From contig JALHMX010000011.1 in NCBI GenBank assembly GCA_022843825.1, positions 1 through 64,000 on the forward strand: a stretch of 64,000 nucleotides of DNA, in the 5' to 3' direction. Origin of the DNA: Pseudobdellovibrionaceae bacterium (GTDB lineage: Bacteria > Bdellovibrionota > Bdellovibrionia > Bdellovibrionales > Bdellovibrionaceae). Shown here one piece after another: positions 10,147 to 19,855 of the stretch. Both the position numbers and the translations under genes were made by a program. The notes beneath the pieces are model-generated. The model was not told where the DNA came from. It made no database searches and was given only the letters and a program-made list of their open reading frames with translations. Position 1 is the first letter of the stretch; each line of letters opens with the position of its first letter.

Positions 10147-12693
10147 CTAGGGCTTGATATTTACTGGACTAAAGTTTGGCTTTTTCCGGGATTGATACTC
10201 TTGAGAGCGTGAAAGGCTACCCGCTGACAAACCGTAGACTTCCACGGTCTGCAACTGGGTAGATGCTTCTTCTATTTTTGTGGTACCTTCAATAACTTGC
10301 AGATATGTCGCTATTTTCCCAATCAATTCATCACCAGTTTCATATAGTGCTTCATAGCGAACGCGCCCGATGCCAGCTTGTTGCCATGTCGGTAAATAAC
10401 TGAGTGCGGTTTGTGACTTGGCATTGTACATGGTGTTTCGGCATTCATGATCGGGTTTAATCCAATGCCAGTTTCCAAATTGATCTTTAAGCTGTACTTT
10501 GTGTTTTTCACAAGGTTTTCCACAATCCTTGAAGCTTGATCCTTTACTTAGAAACGCTGCAAACACACAGTGCTCCATATGAAAGCTGGGCATTGCTTGG
10601 TGGACGGTCGCTTCCAACTTTTGCGCATCTGAGTTCGTTAATAACAAATTCAATTGCTCTGCATTTAAATCATAAGAGACGCAAACGCTGTCTAGTCCTT
10701 TAGATAAAAGATAATCCGCTGTAAAATGGTTGGTCACATTTAAACTGAAATCCCCACGAATTTCTTTATTAAACGGATTTATATTCCTATAGTAATGAAC
10801 CGCCCCTAAATTACGAGCTAAAATAAAATCAGGATCTAAGCTTTTGATATTTTTTAAATTTTGATATTCTTGCGGCTTTAAAATCCGAGTCGTTGCAATC
10901 CCGACCTTAATTTTGTTTTCTTTAAATAAAGAAATCGAGTCTGAATAATCGCGGCCAAATTCAAAATCCAGAATCACTGAATCCAAATGTTGAATTTTAA
11001 TTTTTCCAGTCTTAATCGCAGATATGACGTCCATAACCTGTGATTTTTCTCGAAGTAAGACTACTAGCTGTGTTGATTGAATCTGCGATGGCTTGATGGT
11101 CGACGTAGGAAGCTGAAAATTTCGATCTATTGCCGTATCCCAAGCATCGATGTAATTTGTCGAGCGCGCCTGAGTCAGAAGTTCGGTGGCCCTTTGGCGA
11201 AGCTGTTTAATTTCTTTATTTGAAATATAAAGAGGCTCCGCTGTTTTCCAGTCAAAGCTGACTTGAGCTAATTCAAAGGGTGTTGCGGCCAAAGCGCCTA
11301 ATTCATTTTTGATCATCTCGTCATTAATACCACGGCTCTGAGCTGTTTGGACAATTGACTCAGAGATGACCTGAACTTGATGCCGCCCATCTGTTAACGT
11401 CAGCACCACGGGTTTATTAAGCTCTAAAACCACATGGTAAGAAACAGGAACACGTTTAAAGTAATTCTTATCATTATAAGATTTCTGAATTTCTTTTTTC
11501 TGTTCTTTATCATGATTCAAGTATACCAAAGCATTTAAATACGTTTCATCAATTTTAAGATCATTGGAAAACTCAACTTGATAGGTTCTAGCTGACTTCT
11601 TCTTCACGCCAAAGATAAAGCCACCCTTTTCACTTTTATTTAAAGCGAACAGTAATCCATCACCATTCTGCAAATTCATTTCAAGATCTGTTTTAATCAC
11701 TAAGGCCGAGGGCAAGACTTCTACAACTTTTCCAATGTTCGCTCCTCGATGTGAACTAAAAGTCCCATCGACTAATTTTTGATGATTAACTCCATGAAGC
11801 CAGCCCGAGAAAAATCCTCGCGAATAATTCACCGCCATTTTATTTTTCAGCTGTTGAATCTGATTTTCTGATGTTACTTCTTCAGCCAAAGTACTATCAA
11901 TAACTTGGCGATAGGATTCAGCAACGGAAGCGACATATTCAGGGGACTTTAATCGGCCCTCAACTTTAAAGCTGCTGACACCGATTTTCATCAATTCAGG
12001 AATCTCCGCAATGCCGCAAAGATCCTGTGGAGATACTAAGTAGTCCCGATTTACAGTCTCAACTTTTTCACCGTCGACAATCAGATCATAGCTGAAACGA
12101 CAACTTTGTGCACACTGTCCGCGATTCGCCGAACGCCCGCCAATCGATTCAGATGTGAAGCATTGTCCCGAGTAAGATACGCATAAAGCTCCATGAACAA
12201 AAACTTCTAATTCTTTTTCGGTGGCTTTTTTGATAAGTTGAATTTCTGATAAAGAATTTTCTCTGCCTAAAACAAATCTTTTTATTTTAAGATCGGAAAG
12301 AAATTCAATCGCCAAGTCATTCGTGATGGTCATTTGTGTAGAGCCGTGAATGACTTGATCCGGTGCAATTTGCCGAATCAACTGAGCTAACCCTAAATCT
12401 TGTACGATCAAAGCATCAGGTTTTAAAGGAAGTACTTTTTTTATAGCTTCAATCACCGCGGGAAGCTCATTTTCAAAAATAACTATATTGAAAGCCAAAT
12501 TAACTTTAACACCGTAAAGATGGCAGGTTTCAATGATCTCTTTCAGCTCTGAAAGCTCATGATCATGACTTCGGCCGCGAGCATTGAATCCCGGAAATCC
12601 CATAAAAATAGCATCGGCCCCATTGTGAATGGCAGCTAGAGCCATTTCTTTATGGCCCACGGGTAATAAAAGCTCGAAGTTTTGATTTAGCAT
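10147..12693 (-). CDS. Peptidase U32 family protein (RlhA/YegQ-like)
   Basis: ELLLPVGHKEMALAAIHNGADAIFMG, HGALCVSYSGQCFTSESIGGRSANRGQCAQSCRFSYDL, FKVEGRLKSPEYVASVAESYRQVID. Confidence 0.93.
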   Translation of the reverse strand: MLNQNFELLLPVGHKEMALAAIHNGADAIFMGFPGFNARGRSHDHELSELKEIIETCHLYGVKVNLAFNIVIFENELPAVIEAIKKVLPLKPDALIVQDLGLAQLIRQIAPDQVIHGSTQMTITNDLAIEFLSDLKIKRFVLGRENSLSEIQLIKKATEKELEVFVHGALCVSYSGQCFTSESIGGRSANRGQCAQSCRFSYDLIVDGEKVETVNRDYLVSPQDLCGIAEIPELMKIGVSSFKVEGRLKSPEYVASVAESYRQVIDSTLAEEVTSENQIQQLKNKMAVNYSRGFFSGWLHGVNHQKLVDGTFSSHRGANIGKVVEVLPSALVIKTDLEMNLQNGDGLLFALNKSEKGGFIFGVKKKSARTYQVEFSNDLKIDETYLNALVYLNHDKEQKKEIQKSYNDKNYFKRVPVSYHVVLELNKPVVLTLTDGRHQVQVISESIVQTAQSRGINDEMIKNELGALAATPFELAQVSFDWKTAEPLYISNKEIKQLRQRATELLTQARSTNYIDAWDTAIDRNFQLPTSTIKPSQIQSTQLVVLLREKSQVMDVISAIKTGKIKIQHLDSVILDFEFGRDYSDSISLFKENKIKVGIATTRILKPQEYQNLKNIKSLDPDFILARNLGAVHYYRNINPFNKEIRGDFSLNVTNHFTADYLLSKGLDSVCVSYDLNAEQLNLLLTNSDAQKLEATVHQAMPSFHMEHCVFAAFLSKGSSFKDCGKPCEKHKVQLKDQFGNWHWIKPDHECRNTMYNAKSQTALSYLPTWQQAGIGRVRYEALYETGDELIGKIATYLQVIEGTTKIEEASTQLQTVEVYGLSAGSLSRSQEYQSRKKPNFSPVNIKP

Positions 12694-12738
12694 AAGAAGG
12701 CTTTGTGATACCCGGAATCCATGATTTTTTGTAGCTTT

Positions 12739-13020
12739 TTAACGGGTTTGGGTCTTTTTAGCGTAGGCTTTGTTCTTGGCAATGATACTTTTTACAACGT
12801 CATGATACAAATCCCGCAAATGCTCGTCTTGAGATAGTTGCGGATGCTTATCGAATTGATGAATTAAAAAAAGTTCGCGCTCCAGATCAATTATCTCTAT
12901 ATTAGATTCGCCTTTAACTTTCCAGATTTGATCAACTAAGTCTTTACGTTTAAGTATAAATGTTAGTAGGTCCTCATGCAGCTTTTCAATTTCATTTCGA
13001 AGCTTCTTGATTTTTTCCAT
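12739..13020 (-). CDS. Chorismate mutase type II domain protein
   Basis: Short helical protein KLRNEIEKLHEDLLTFILKRKDLVDQIWKVKGE resembling AroQ-type chorismate mutase. Confidence 0.75.
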   Translation of the reverse strand: MEKIKKLRNEIEKLHEDLLTFILKRKDLVDQIWKVKGESNIEIIDLERELFLIHQFDKHPQLSQDEHLRDLYHDVVKSIIAKNKAYAKKTQTR

Positions 13021-13021
13021 G

Positions 13022-14179
13022 TTATTTTTTACGAAGTTTGATTTTATACCCTGGAGTGCTTTTTTTCTTAGGCACTGTATTTATTTGCATCTCTTCATCT
13101 TCTTCTGGCGTCGTGGCCTCTTTTAAGCTTTTCGGCGAGCCTTCTATTTGCTGGATATAATTATTTTCTACCGGCTGAATTGTTTTAAAATACTTTTGAT
13201 CAACACCATCATCGGTATTTTCTTTAAATAAGGGCTCTGGAGCCTGCCGGCGAGGACGCGCCGGTGTGGACGAACCAAATCCAGGGTCATAGTCTAAAAC
13301 CCACGCTAAATTTGCGCCCACATAAAAACCTGAGGATGTATTAGATCCTAAAATATTTGTACCCGCAAAAACTTTAAGCTCAGACTGATGAGTAAAAGAG
13401 ACATTGAAGTTAAACTCTACATTATGATAATTGGGGTTAATGGCATTGAATATTTTGCTTCCGCCATTAACACGATTGTTTAAATTATTTCTGTAAGCCG
13501 CATTATCTGTGTAATCATCATTTATAACAGTTATACCCCCTAAGACTGCACCACCAAGCCCGTAGCCAGAAAATCGATATTCTGCACCAACTCCATAGGT
13601 GGCTAGCGAAGATAGGCCAGAACCTCGCAGTAAAAAACCACCTTTTAAATAAGAATAAATCTCACCTTCAAAATCGACATTTAAAATAGCCTCTGGATGG
13701 ACTTTATAAACACCATCAGAGGTAAGAACAGTATCACCATTAGTGTCGACAGACTCTAACGGGTGTGAATAACTAAGTCGTCCAAAAAACCGGTACCATA
13801 TATCTTGCATAAACAAGTATTCGCCCCCAATGTCGATGCGATTAACTAAAGAATTCTTACGCGAAAATAACGCATCTTCTGATTCAGAGTTTGCTACGTT
13901 AATTCCCGCCATTAAAGCTAAGTCAGAAAACTGCCATCGAATATGCGGCGCTATGTCCGTAACTTGAAAGCTGTGACCTGCTGGCAAAGTGTCACGTGTG
14001 CCATCTGCACTAAAATTGGCCTCTGTCTTGTAATATTGGACATCCAAATGAAGACTGATCGGCTTCGTTCTAAATGTTCTATATGAATCATAAGCCCTTG
14101 CCTCTGTTTTTTGAGGAAAGTAGGCCAAGAACATTAACGATAAAAAGATAAAACGACGAACTATATAGATTTTTTTCAT
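13022..14179 (-). CDS. Putative outer-membrane beta-barrel protein with hydrophilic C-terminal tail
   Basis: Signal peptide, alternating aromatic/hydrophobic strands, Pro/Lys/Glu-rich C-terminus. Confidence 0.65.
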   Translation of the reverse strand: MKKIYIVRRFIFLSLMFLAYFPQKTEARAYDSYRTFRTKPISLHLDVQYYKTEANFSADGTRDTLPAGHSFQVTDIAPHIRWQFSDLALMAGINVANSESEDALFSRKNSLVNRIDIGGEYLFMQDIWYRFFGRLSYSHPLESVDTNGDTVLTSDGVYKVHPEAILNVDFEGEIYSYLKGGFLLRGSGLSSLATYGVGAEYRFSGYGLGGAVLGGITVINDDYTDNAAYRNNLNNRVNGGSKIFNAINPNYHNVEFNFNVSFTHQSELKVFAGTNILGSNTSSGFYVGANLAWVLDYDPGFGSSTPARPRRQAPEPLFKENTDDGVDQKYFKTIQPVENNYIQQIEGSPKSLKEATTPEEDEEMQINTVPKKKSTPGYKIKLRKK

Positions 14180-14247
14180 AGCCTTTTTAGTTTATACGAG
14201 TTTTAATACCTGAGTAGTTCGGAATTTTAATTTAGGGGACCTAAGTC

Positions 14248-15462
14248 TTGAAAAAACCTATGGCTATAATATTTATTACTGTATTTATTTACCTTCTTGG
14301 TTTCGGCATGATTCTGCCTGTTATTCCGCTGCTCAGCACCCATTATGGCGCTACCGCTTTTCAGGTTGGTCTACTCATGTCAGTTTTCTCATTGATGCAG
14401 TTTGTATTTGCACCATTTTGGGGGAAACTGAGCGATCGCTATGGCCGACGTCCTATTCTTATATATTGTCTTCTCGGCGAAGCCGTTGCGTATATTATTC
14501 TCGCTCAAGCCCGCTCGCTTGAAATGTTATTCGTCGCACGCATACTTACAGGATTTTTTGCCGCCTCGTTATCCACAGCATCCGCATATATTTCTGATAT
14601 CACAACGCCTGAAAATAGAACCAAGGGCATGGCACTTATCGGAGCCGCATTTGGTCTTGGCTTTTTATTTGGTCCTGCCATCGGTGGTGGATTAACAATT
14701 TTGGCGCAACAATACTCGACAGATTACTCTTTTATCGTCAGCTTCAATGCTTATCCGGTGGCCGTACTTTGTATTCTTACATTTGTTTTTGCCTATTTTA
14801 ACTTAAAAGAAAGCATGGAGAGAAAACCTATTGCTGAAGAAAAGTCGACCAAGAATCAACTTCGACAAATTTTGACTCTGTCGCAGCGGCCACTTATGGG
14901 AAAAATGATGTACATCTTTGGATGGACCACTTTCTGTATGGCCATGATGGAGTCTACTTTAGTGCTTTTAATGAAGGAACGGTTTAACTGGGGAATCAAA
15001 GAAGCCAGTTTCGGATTTGCTTATGTAGGAATCTGTATTGTTTTTACTCAGGCCATTCTGGTCCGTCGCATGATTCCTGTTTATGGAGAAAAAGCTCTGA
15101 TTCGACTGGGTCTTACATTTATGGCTTTAGGTTTTATTTTTATTGCAGTAGCGCCTAGCCTGTTAAGCATGGCTATAGCAATGACTTTCTTATCTGTGGG
15201 CAATGCCTTTGCAACCTCTTCACTTATGGGAAGTATTTCATTAATGGCTTCTCCGGATCATCAAGGCTCTACCTTAGGAGCTACACAAAGTCTTTCTTCA
15301 TTGGGACGTGTAATTGGGCCTGCCTTCGGAACTTTACTTTTTGGTGCCCTGTCTATGCCTTCCCCATTTTGGACTGCGGGCCTCTTTCTTATTCTTAATA
15401 TTTTGCTTATTTCTAAATATTACTCTCAGCTCCCCGCCTCAAATGTAAAAACAGCTTCGTAA
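14248..15462 (+). CDS. MFS transporter (drug/tetracycline-resistance type)
   Basis: GFGMILPVIPLLSTHYGA, FAPFWGKLSDRYGRRPILI, 12 hydrophobic segments; TTG start with AGGGG SD. Confidence 0.9.
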   Translation: MKKPMAIIFITVFIYLLGFGMILPVIPLLSTHYGATAFQVGLLMSVFSLMQFVFAPFWGKLSDRYGRRPILIYCLLGEAVAYIILAQARSLEMLFVARILTGFFAASLSTASAYISDITTPENRTKGMALIGAAFGLGFLFGPAIGGGLTILAQQYSTDYSFIVSFNAYPVAVLCILTFVFAYFNLKESMERKPIAEEKSTKNQLRQILTLSQRPLMGKMMYIFGWTTFCMAMMESTLVLLMKERFNWGIKEASFGFAYVGICIVFTQAILVRRMIPVYGEKALIRLGLTFMALGFIFIAVAPSLLSMAIAMTFLSVGNAFATSSLMGSISLMASPDHQGSTLGATQSLSSLGRVIGPAFGTLLFGALSMPSPFWTAGLFLILNILLISKYYSQLPASNVKTAS

Positions 15463-15492
15463 TTTGCCTTAGTTTTGTTATATTTCTGATCT

Positions 15493-18180
15493 ATGAGCAA
15501 AGACCAAAATACCAATTTAGATGATCGATATAATCCACAAAACGTAGAGGCTCGAGTTTATGCCGAATGGGAAAAAGCGGGCTACTTTAAATCCCATGAT
15601 CAATCAAACAAGCCGCCATTTTCTATTATATTACCTCCGCCCAATGTGACTGGATTTTTACATATCGGTCATGCTTTAGATCACACAATTCAAGATTTAT
15701 TAATTCGGTGGAAACGCATGAGTGGATTTAATGCCATGTGGTTACCTGGCACTGATCATGCGGGTATCGCTACTCAAAGCGTCGTGGAGAAAGATCTAAA
15801 AAAGCAAGGAATCACTCGACATACTTTAGGACGAGAGAAATTTGTTGATAAAATTTGGGAATGGAAACATGAGTACGGCGATCGCATTTATCGCCAAATG
15901 CGCAGACTGGGTGATTCCTGTGACTGGGATCGCGCTACTTTTACTTTAGATGAAGGTGTATCGCGCGCCGTTCGTAAAGTTTTCGTCACTTTGTATAAAA
16001 AAAATATGATCTACAAAGGTCTTAAATTAATTAATTGGAGCGGACCACTTGAAACCGCCATTTCAGATTTAGAAGTCGAGCACAAACAAGTTAAAGCCGC
16101 TATTTACCATATTAACTATCCAGTTGATGGTACTTCCGCTTTTTTAACAGTTGCAACAACTCGTCCGGAAACAATGCTGGGTGACACTGCTCTTTGTGTG
16201 CATCCAGATGATGAGCGATATCAGCAGTATATTGGCAAAACCGTTACTGTGCCTTTAATCCATCGTAAAATTAAGGTGATTGCAGACACCTATGTCGATA
16301 GAGAATATGGATCTGGAGTTTTAAAGGTTACTCCCGCTCATGATTTTAACGATTACAAAATTGGAAAAACCCATGATTTAGAATTTATTAATATTCTGAA
16401 TAAAAAAACTGAATTGAATGAAAACGCAGGTCCTTATCAGGGACTTAAAGTCACGGAGGCACGCAAGAAAGTTTGTGAAGACTTAAAAGCTTTAGGACTT
16501 TTGATTAAGGAAGAGCCCCATGTACACTCCGTGGGACACTGTTCGCGCTCGGGTGCAGTGGTAGAGCCTTTTCTTTCTGAACAATGGTTTATGAAAATGG
16601 ACGACTTGGCTGGGCCCGCAAAGCGTGTGGTTGAATCAGGCACTGTTCGTTTCGAGCCTGAGTCTTGGTCCAAGGTTTATCTTCATTGGATGAATATTAT
16701 TGAAGATTGGTGCATCTCGCGACAGCTATGGTGGGGACACCGTATTCCTGCGTGGCATTGCGAAGCTTGCCAAGAACACACAGTGTCTGAAACAGATCCT
16801 ACCCAATGCGCAAAGTGTGGAAGTAAAAATATCAAACAAGAAGATGATGTTTTAGATACTTGGTTCAGCTCCGCTTTATGGCCTTTTTCAACAATGGGTT
16901 GGCCGGATGAAAACACCCATTCATTGGAAACACAAAAAACTTTTTATCCCACCAGTTACTTAGTTACCGGTCATGATATTATCTTTTTCTGGGTTGCGCG
17001 CATGATCTTGATGGGTCTTGAGTTTAAAAAAGATGTTCCCTTTAGAACAGTCTATATTCACGGACTTGTACGTGATAGTAAAGGGCAGAAAATGTCGAAA
17101 TCTTTAGGAAACTCTGTTGACCCTATTGATATGATCGACAAATACGGAGCTGATGCTCTTCGCTTTAGTTTCTTAGCTCATCTATTTAGCGGAAAAGACC
17201 TTAAATTTAGTGAGCAGCGCCTTGAAGGATATCGCAACTTCATGAATAAAATATGGAATGCGGCTCGGTTTGCTTTAACCAATTTAGCGGACTTTAAAGT
17301 TCCAGCTGAAGGACTAAAAGCCTTACCTAATGCGAAAGACATGAGTGTTTTTGATCAGTGGATTGTTACTAAGCTTGCCGATGTGGAAAAGAAAGTGGAT
17401 GAGGCTTTAGAAGCAGAAAGATTTTCTGATGCAGCCACGGCACTTTATCAGTTTATTTGGAATCAATTCTGCGATTGGTATATTGAATTCACTAAACCAA
17501 CAATCACGAGTTCGCCAGCGACACAATTGGTGATGGCTCACGTACTTAATCGTATTGTGCGACTACTGCATCCATTCTGCCCGTTTATAACAGAAGAGAT
17601 TTATTCAAAACTTCCACTGAAAAGTGAAGCTTGTATTATCGATACCTATCCTAATATAAGAAACGACAAAGAGTTTTTAGCATTAGGAAATAAACAAATT
17701 GAAGCTGAAATTGATTTGATCAAAGAAGTTATTACGGCCATTCGTAATATTCGTGGCGAGCTCAGAATAAGTCCCGCAGTTAAATTGCAACTTCGCTTAG
17801 CGACTAATAATGCTAAAGCCATAGAAATACTTAAAACCAATCAAACAGCTATTTCTCTATTGGGAAGAACTGAAAACATTGCCATAGGCGATGAAGGAAA
17901 CTTAAATAAATGTGCCGTATCCCAAGTGAATTCGACAGATCTGAAGGTGAAAGTCATTATACCCCTTGAAGGATTGGTGGATTTTAACGAAGAGGTTAAA
18001 CGCATTCAAAAAACCATTGAAAAATTAGATAAAGATATAGCATTGCTTACAAACAAATTATCTAACGAAAAGTTTCTACAGAATGCCGATGAAGACGTCG
18101 TGGCCGTAGACAAAGAGTTATTACTGCAGTCTAAAGAGCAAATCGTTCTTTTAAAGGAAGCGCTTGAGCGATTCAAGTAA
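15493..18180 (+). CDS. valS: Valyl-tRNA synthetase
   Basis: LPPPNVTGFLHIGHALDHTIQD, MWLPGTDHAGIATQ, GQKMSKSLGNSVDPID; C-terminal coiled coil. Confidence 0.98.
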   Translation: MSKDQNTNLDDRYNPQNVEARVYAEWEKAGYFKSHDQSNKPPFSIILPPPNVTGFLHIGHALDHTIQDLLIRWKRMSGFNAMWLPGTDHAGIATQSVVEKDLKKQGITRHTLGREKFVDKIWEWKHEYGDRIYRQMRRLGDSCDWDRATFTLDEGVSRAVRKVFVTLYKKNMIYKGLKLINWSGPLETAISDLEVEHKQVKAAIYHINYPVDGTSAFLTVATTRPETMLGDTALCVHPDDERYQQYIGKTVTVPLIHRKIKVIADTYVDREYGSGVLKVTPAHDFNDYKIGKTHDLEFINILNKKTELNENAGPYQGLKVTEARKKVCEDLKALGLLIKEEPHVHSVGHCSRSGAVVEPFLSEQWFMKMDDLAGPAKRVVESGTVRFEPESWSKVYLHWMNIIEDWCISRQLWWGHRIPAWHCEACQEHTVSETDPTQCAKCGSKNIKQEDDVLDTWFSSALWPFSTMGWPDENTHSLETQKTFYPTSYLVTGHDIIFFWVARMILMGLEFKKDVPFRTVYIHGLVRDSKGQKMSKSLGNSVDPIDMIDKYGADALRFSFLAHLFSGKDLKFSEQRLEGYRNFMNKIWNAARFALTNLADFKVPAEGLKALPNAKDMSVFDQWIVTKLADVEKKVDEALEAERFSDAATALYQFIWNQFCDWYIEFTKPTITSSPATQLVMAHVLNRIVRLLHPFCPFITEEIYSKLPLKSEACIIDTYPNIRNDKEFLALGNKQIEAEIDLIKEVITAIRNIRGELRISPAVKLQLRLATNNAKAIEILKTNQTAISLLGRTENIAIGDEGNLNKCAVSQVNSTDLKVKVIIPLEGLVDFNEEVKRIQKTIEKLDKDIALLTNKLSNEKFLQNADEDVVAVDKELLLQSKEQIVLLKEALERFK

Positions 18181-18829
18181 CCCACAAGGCGTAGGGTCAC
18201 ATTACGACAACTCTGTATTTAGAAAATCTCAAGCTAAGGGCTGGGAAATTCTTTTCGCTTTAAAAGATAAAATTCAGGCCGGCATGACAGAAAAAGATGG
18301 CCATCGCGCCTACAAAGAAGTACTAGAAAAATACGGTATCGAAAAAAGTTGGCATCCGGCGAAAATTCGTTTTGGACCAAATTCGATTAAATCTTTTCGA
18401 GAAATTTCAGATGAGAACTATGTACTTAAAGACCGCGATATTTTCTTTTTGGATATAGGTCCCATCATCAACGGCTATGAAGCGGACGTTGGAAAAAGTT
18501 TTGCTCTGCAACCTTCTCCAGAATCATATCAAAGAATTATCGCTGATGGCGAAGAGATTTTTAAACTCACTAAGCAGGCTTTTTTAAAAGATAAACTCAA
18601 CGGTCCCCAGCTGTATGACTTAGCCGAAGCTCAGGCCAAGACCCGCGGATGGCTGCTGGTCGGCGACGGTGCCAATGGACATCGTATCGGTGATTTTCCT
18701 CACCATGTTCATTACAAAGGGAATCTTCGCAGTTTTACTAATAGCATAATTCCTGATCTATGGATTCTAGAGATCCAGCTTCGCAGTCCTGATATGACTT
18801 TTGGAGCTTTTTTTGAAGATGTATTATAG
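18164..18829 (+). CDS. M24 family metallopeptidase (Xaa-Pro aminopeptidase-like)
   Basis: IKSFREISDENYVLKDRDIFFLDIGPIINGYEADVGKSFAL, NGHRIGDFPHHVHYKG; TTG start overlapping valS end by 17 bp. Confidence 0.85.
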   Translation: MSDSSNPQGVGSHYDNSVFRKSQAKGWEILFALKDKIQAGMTEKDGHRAYKEVLEKYGIEKSWHPAKIRFGPNSIKSFREISDENYVLKDRDIFFLDIGPIINGYEADVGKSFALQPSPESYQRIIADGEEIFKLTKQAFLKDKLNGPQLYDLAEAQAKTRGWLLVGDGANGHRIGDFPHHVHYKGNLRSFTNSIIPDLWILEIQLRSPDMTFGAFFEDVL

Positions 18830-18841
18830 CGCCAAATCGCT

Positions 18842-18878
18842 TAAAACCAGCCCTAATCGTCACTGGCTGTAGTTTTTG
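18842..18878 (+). terminator. Probable intrinsic terminator after the M24 peptidase gene
   Basis: AAAACCAGCC...GGCTGTAGTTTTT hairpin followed by T tract. Confidence 0.6.
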
Positions 18879-18965
18879 CCTGTCAGAATCATAACAGAGG
18901 AAACCTATCCCCTTTTTATATATAACAGTCTTGTTCCTAACGGGACATAAACAAAGGGGTAAACA

Positions 18966-19040
18966 ATGAACAAACTAAATATTTCTTTAACAATCGTTTT
19001 GATGGTTTTAGTAACTACTAATTTAATGTTAACTGCTTAA
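18966..19040 (+). CDS. Tiny ORF, 24-aa hydrophobic peptide
   Basis: ATG with AAAGGGG SD-like sequence upstream; MNKLNISLTIVLMVLVTTNLMLTA, below the ORF-track cutoff. Confidence 0.45.
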   Translation: MNKLNISLTIVLMVLVTTNLMLTA

Positions 19041-19048
19041 TTCTAAAA

Positions 19049-19103
19049 AGGTGCCAGGCTACTTTTCGGAACGCTCTGCGTTCCGAAAAGTAGCCTGGCA
19101 CCT
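19049..19103. repeat. Perfect 26-bp inverted repeat (REP-like, GGTGCCAGGC family, copy A)
   Basis: AGGTGCCAGGCTACTTTTCGGAACGC-TCT-GCGTTCCGAAAAGTAGCCTGGCACCT. Confidence 0.9.
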
Positions 19104-19851
19104 AATAACATTGGCAGGTTGATGCGCCTGTGGCCAATGAAATGCAATTCAAGGTCTTGTTACCTTTGGTTAACGTGAATGAATCTAATTTTCCATTTTG
19201 CTCAATGATGGACATCTCTTCTCCTCCTTGAAAATAAGCTCGACCACCCTTTTCAGAGAGCATTACGTCTGAACCTACCATTAGCGATGCTATGTACTCA
19301 TCTGTGGGATTAATACTGTACTGCGGATCCATTTCTTCTAATTCAGGAATACCTTCTTCATTTAACTTATAAATTTGTAAATACCGAACAGGGTTTCCTG
19401 GATTATCATAATTAATTTCAGTTCGTATTCTTTTAGTTACACCATCACCATAGCGCACATCGGTTTGAGCCCAATCATCTGTGTAAACTGTGGCCTCTCC
19501 TAATGCTGGCTGTAAACTAGCCAATAGATTACTTAAAGTGGGATCTTGTGCAGCCTGATCTGTCGTATTTTTAACTTGTAAACACTGACTGATTTCATTT
19601 AATACATTAGAAAAAAGTACATTTTCTGTAGTTGATGCTTCTGCATCAGCCCCGATCACGGCCTCCGCAGAAGGAGTAACCTCATTAGTAAAATTATCTT
19701 GAGGTACACTTTCAGTTACTGGCGCAACACTTTCTCTGTAGGACCCAAATGAAGGCTGCATGTTTCCACGACCGAAATAATTATCCTGCCAATAAAAAAT
19801 CACCATGATAAAAATAGTTACCGCAATAATGAGTAAGTATTTTTTATTCAT
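19102..19851 (-). CDS. Hypothetical membrane-anchored/secreted protein
   Basis: N-terminal hydrophobic anchor MNKKYLLIIAVTIFIMVIFYW; no family recognised. Confidence 0.6.
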   Translation of the reverse strand: MNKKYLLIIAVTIFIMVIFYWQDNYFGRGNMQPSFGSYRESVAPVTESVPQDNFTNEVTPSAEAVIGADAEASTTENVLFSNVLNEISQCLQVKNTTDQAAQDPTLSNLLASLQPALGEATVYTDDWAQTDVRYGDGVTKRIRTEINYDNPGNPVRYLQIYKLNEEGIPELEEMDPQYSINPTDEYIASLMVGSDVMLSEKGGRAYFQGGEEMSIIEQNGKLDSFTLTKGNKTLNCISLATGASTCQCY

Positions 19852-19855
19852 GACC

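Noticed and set aside
10323-10523. 66-aa minus ORF inside the U32 peptidase gene
   Set aside because: Shadow frame within a well-supported longer CDS.
16437-18200. Several minus-strand ORFs across valS
   Set aside because: Antisense shadow ORFs; the valS frame is unambiguous.
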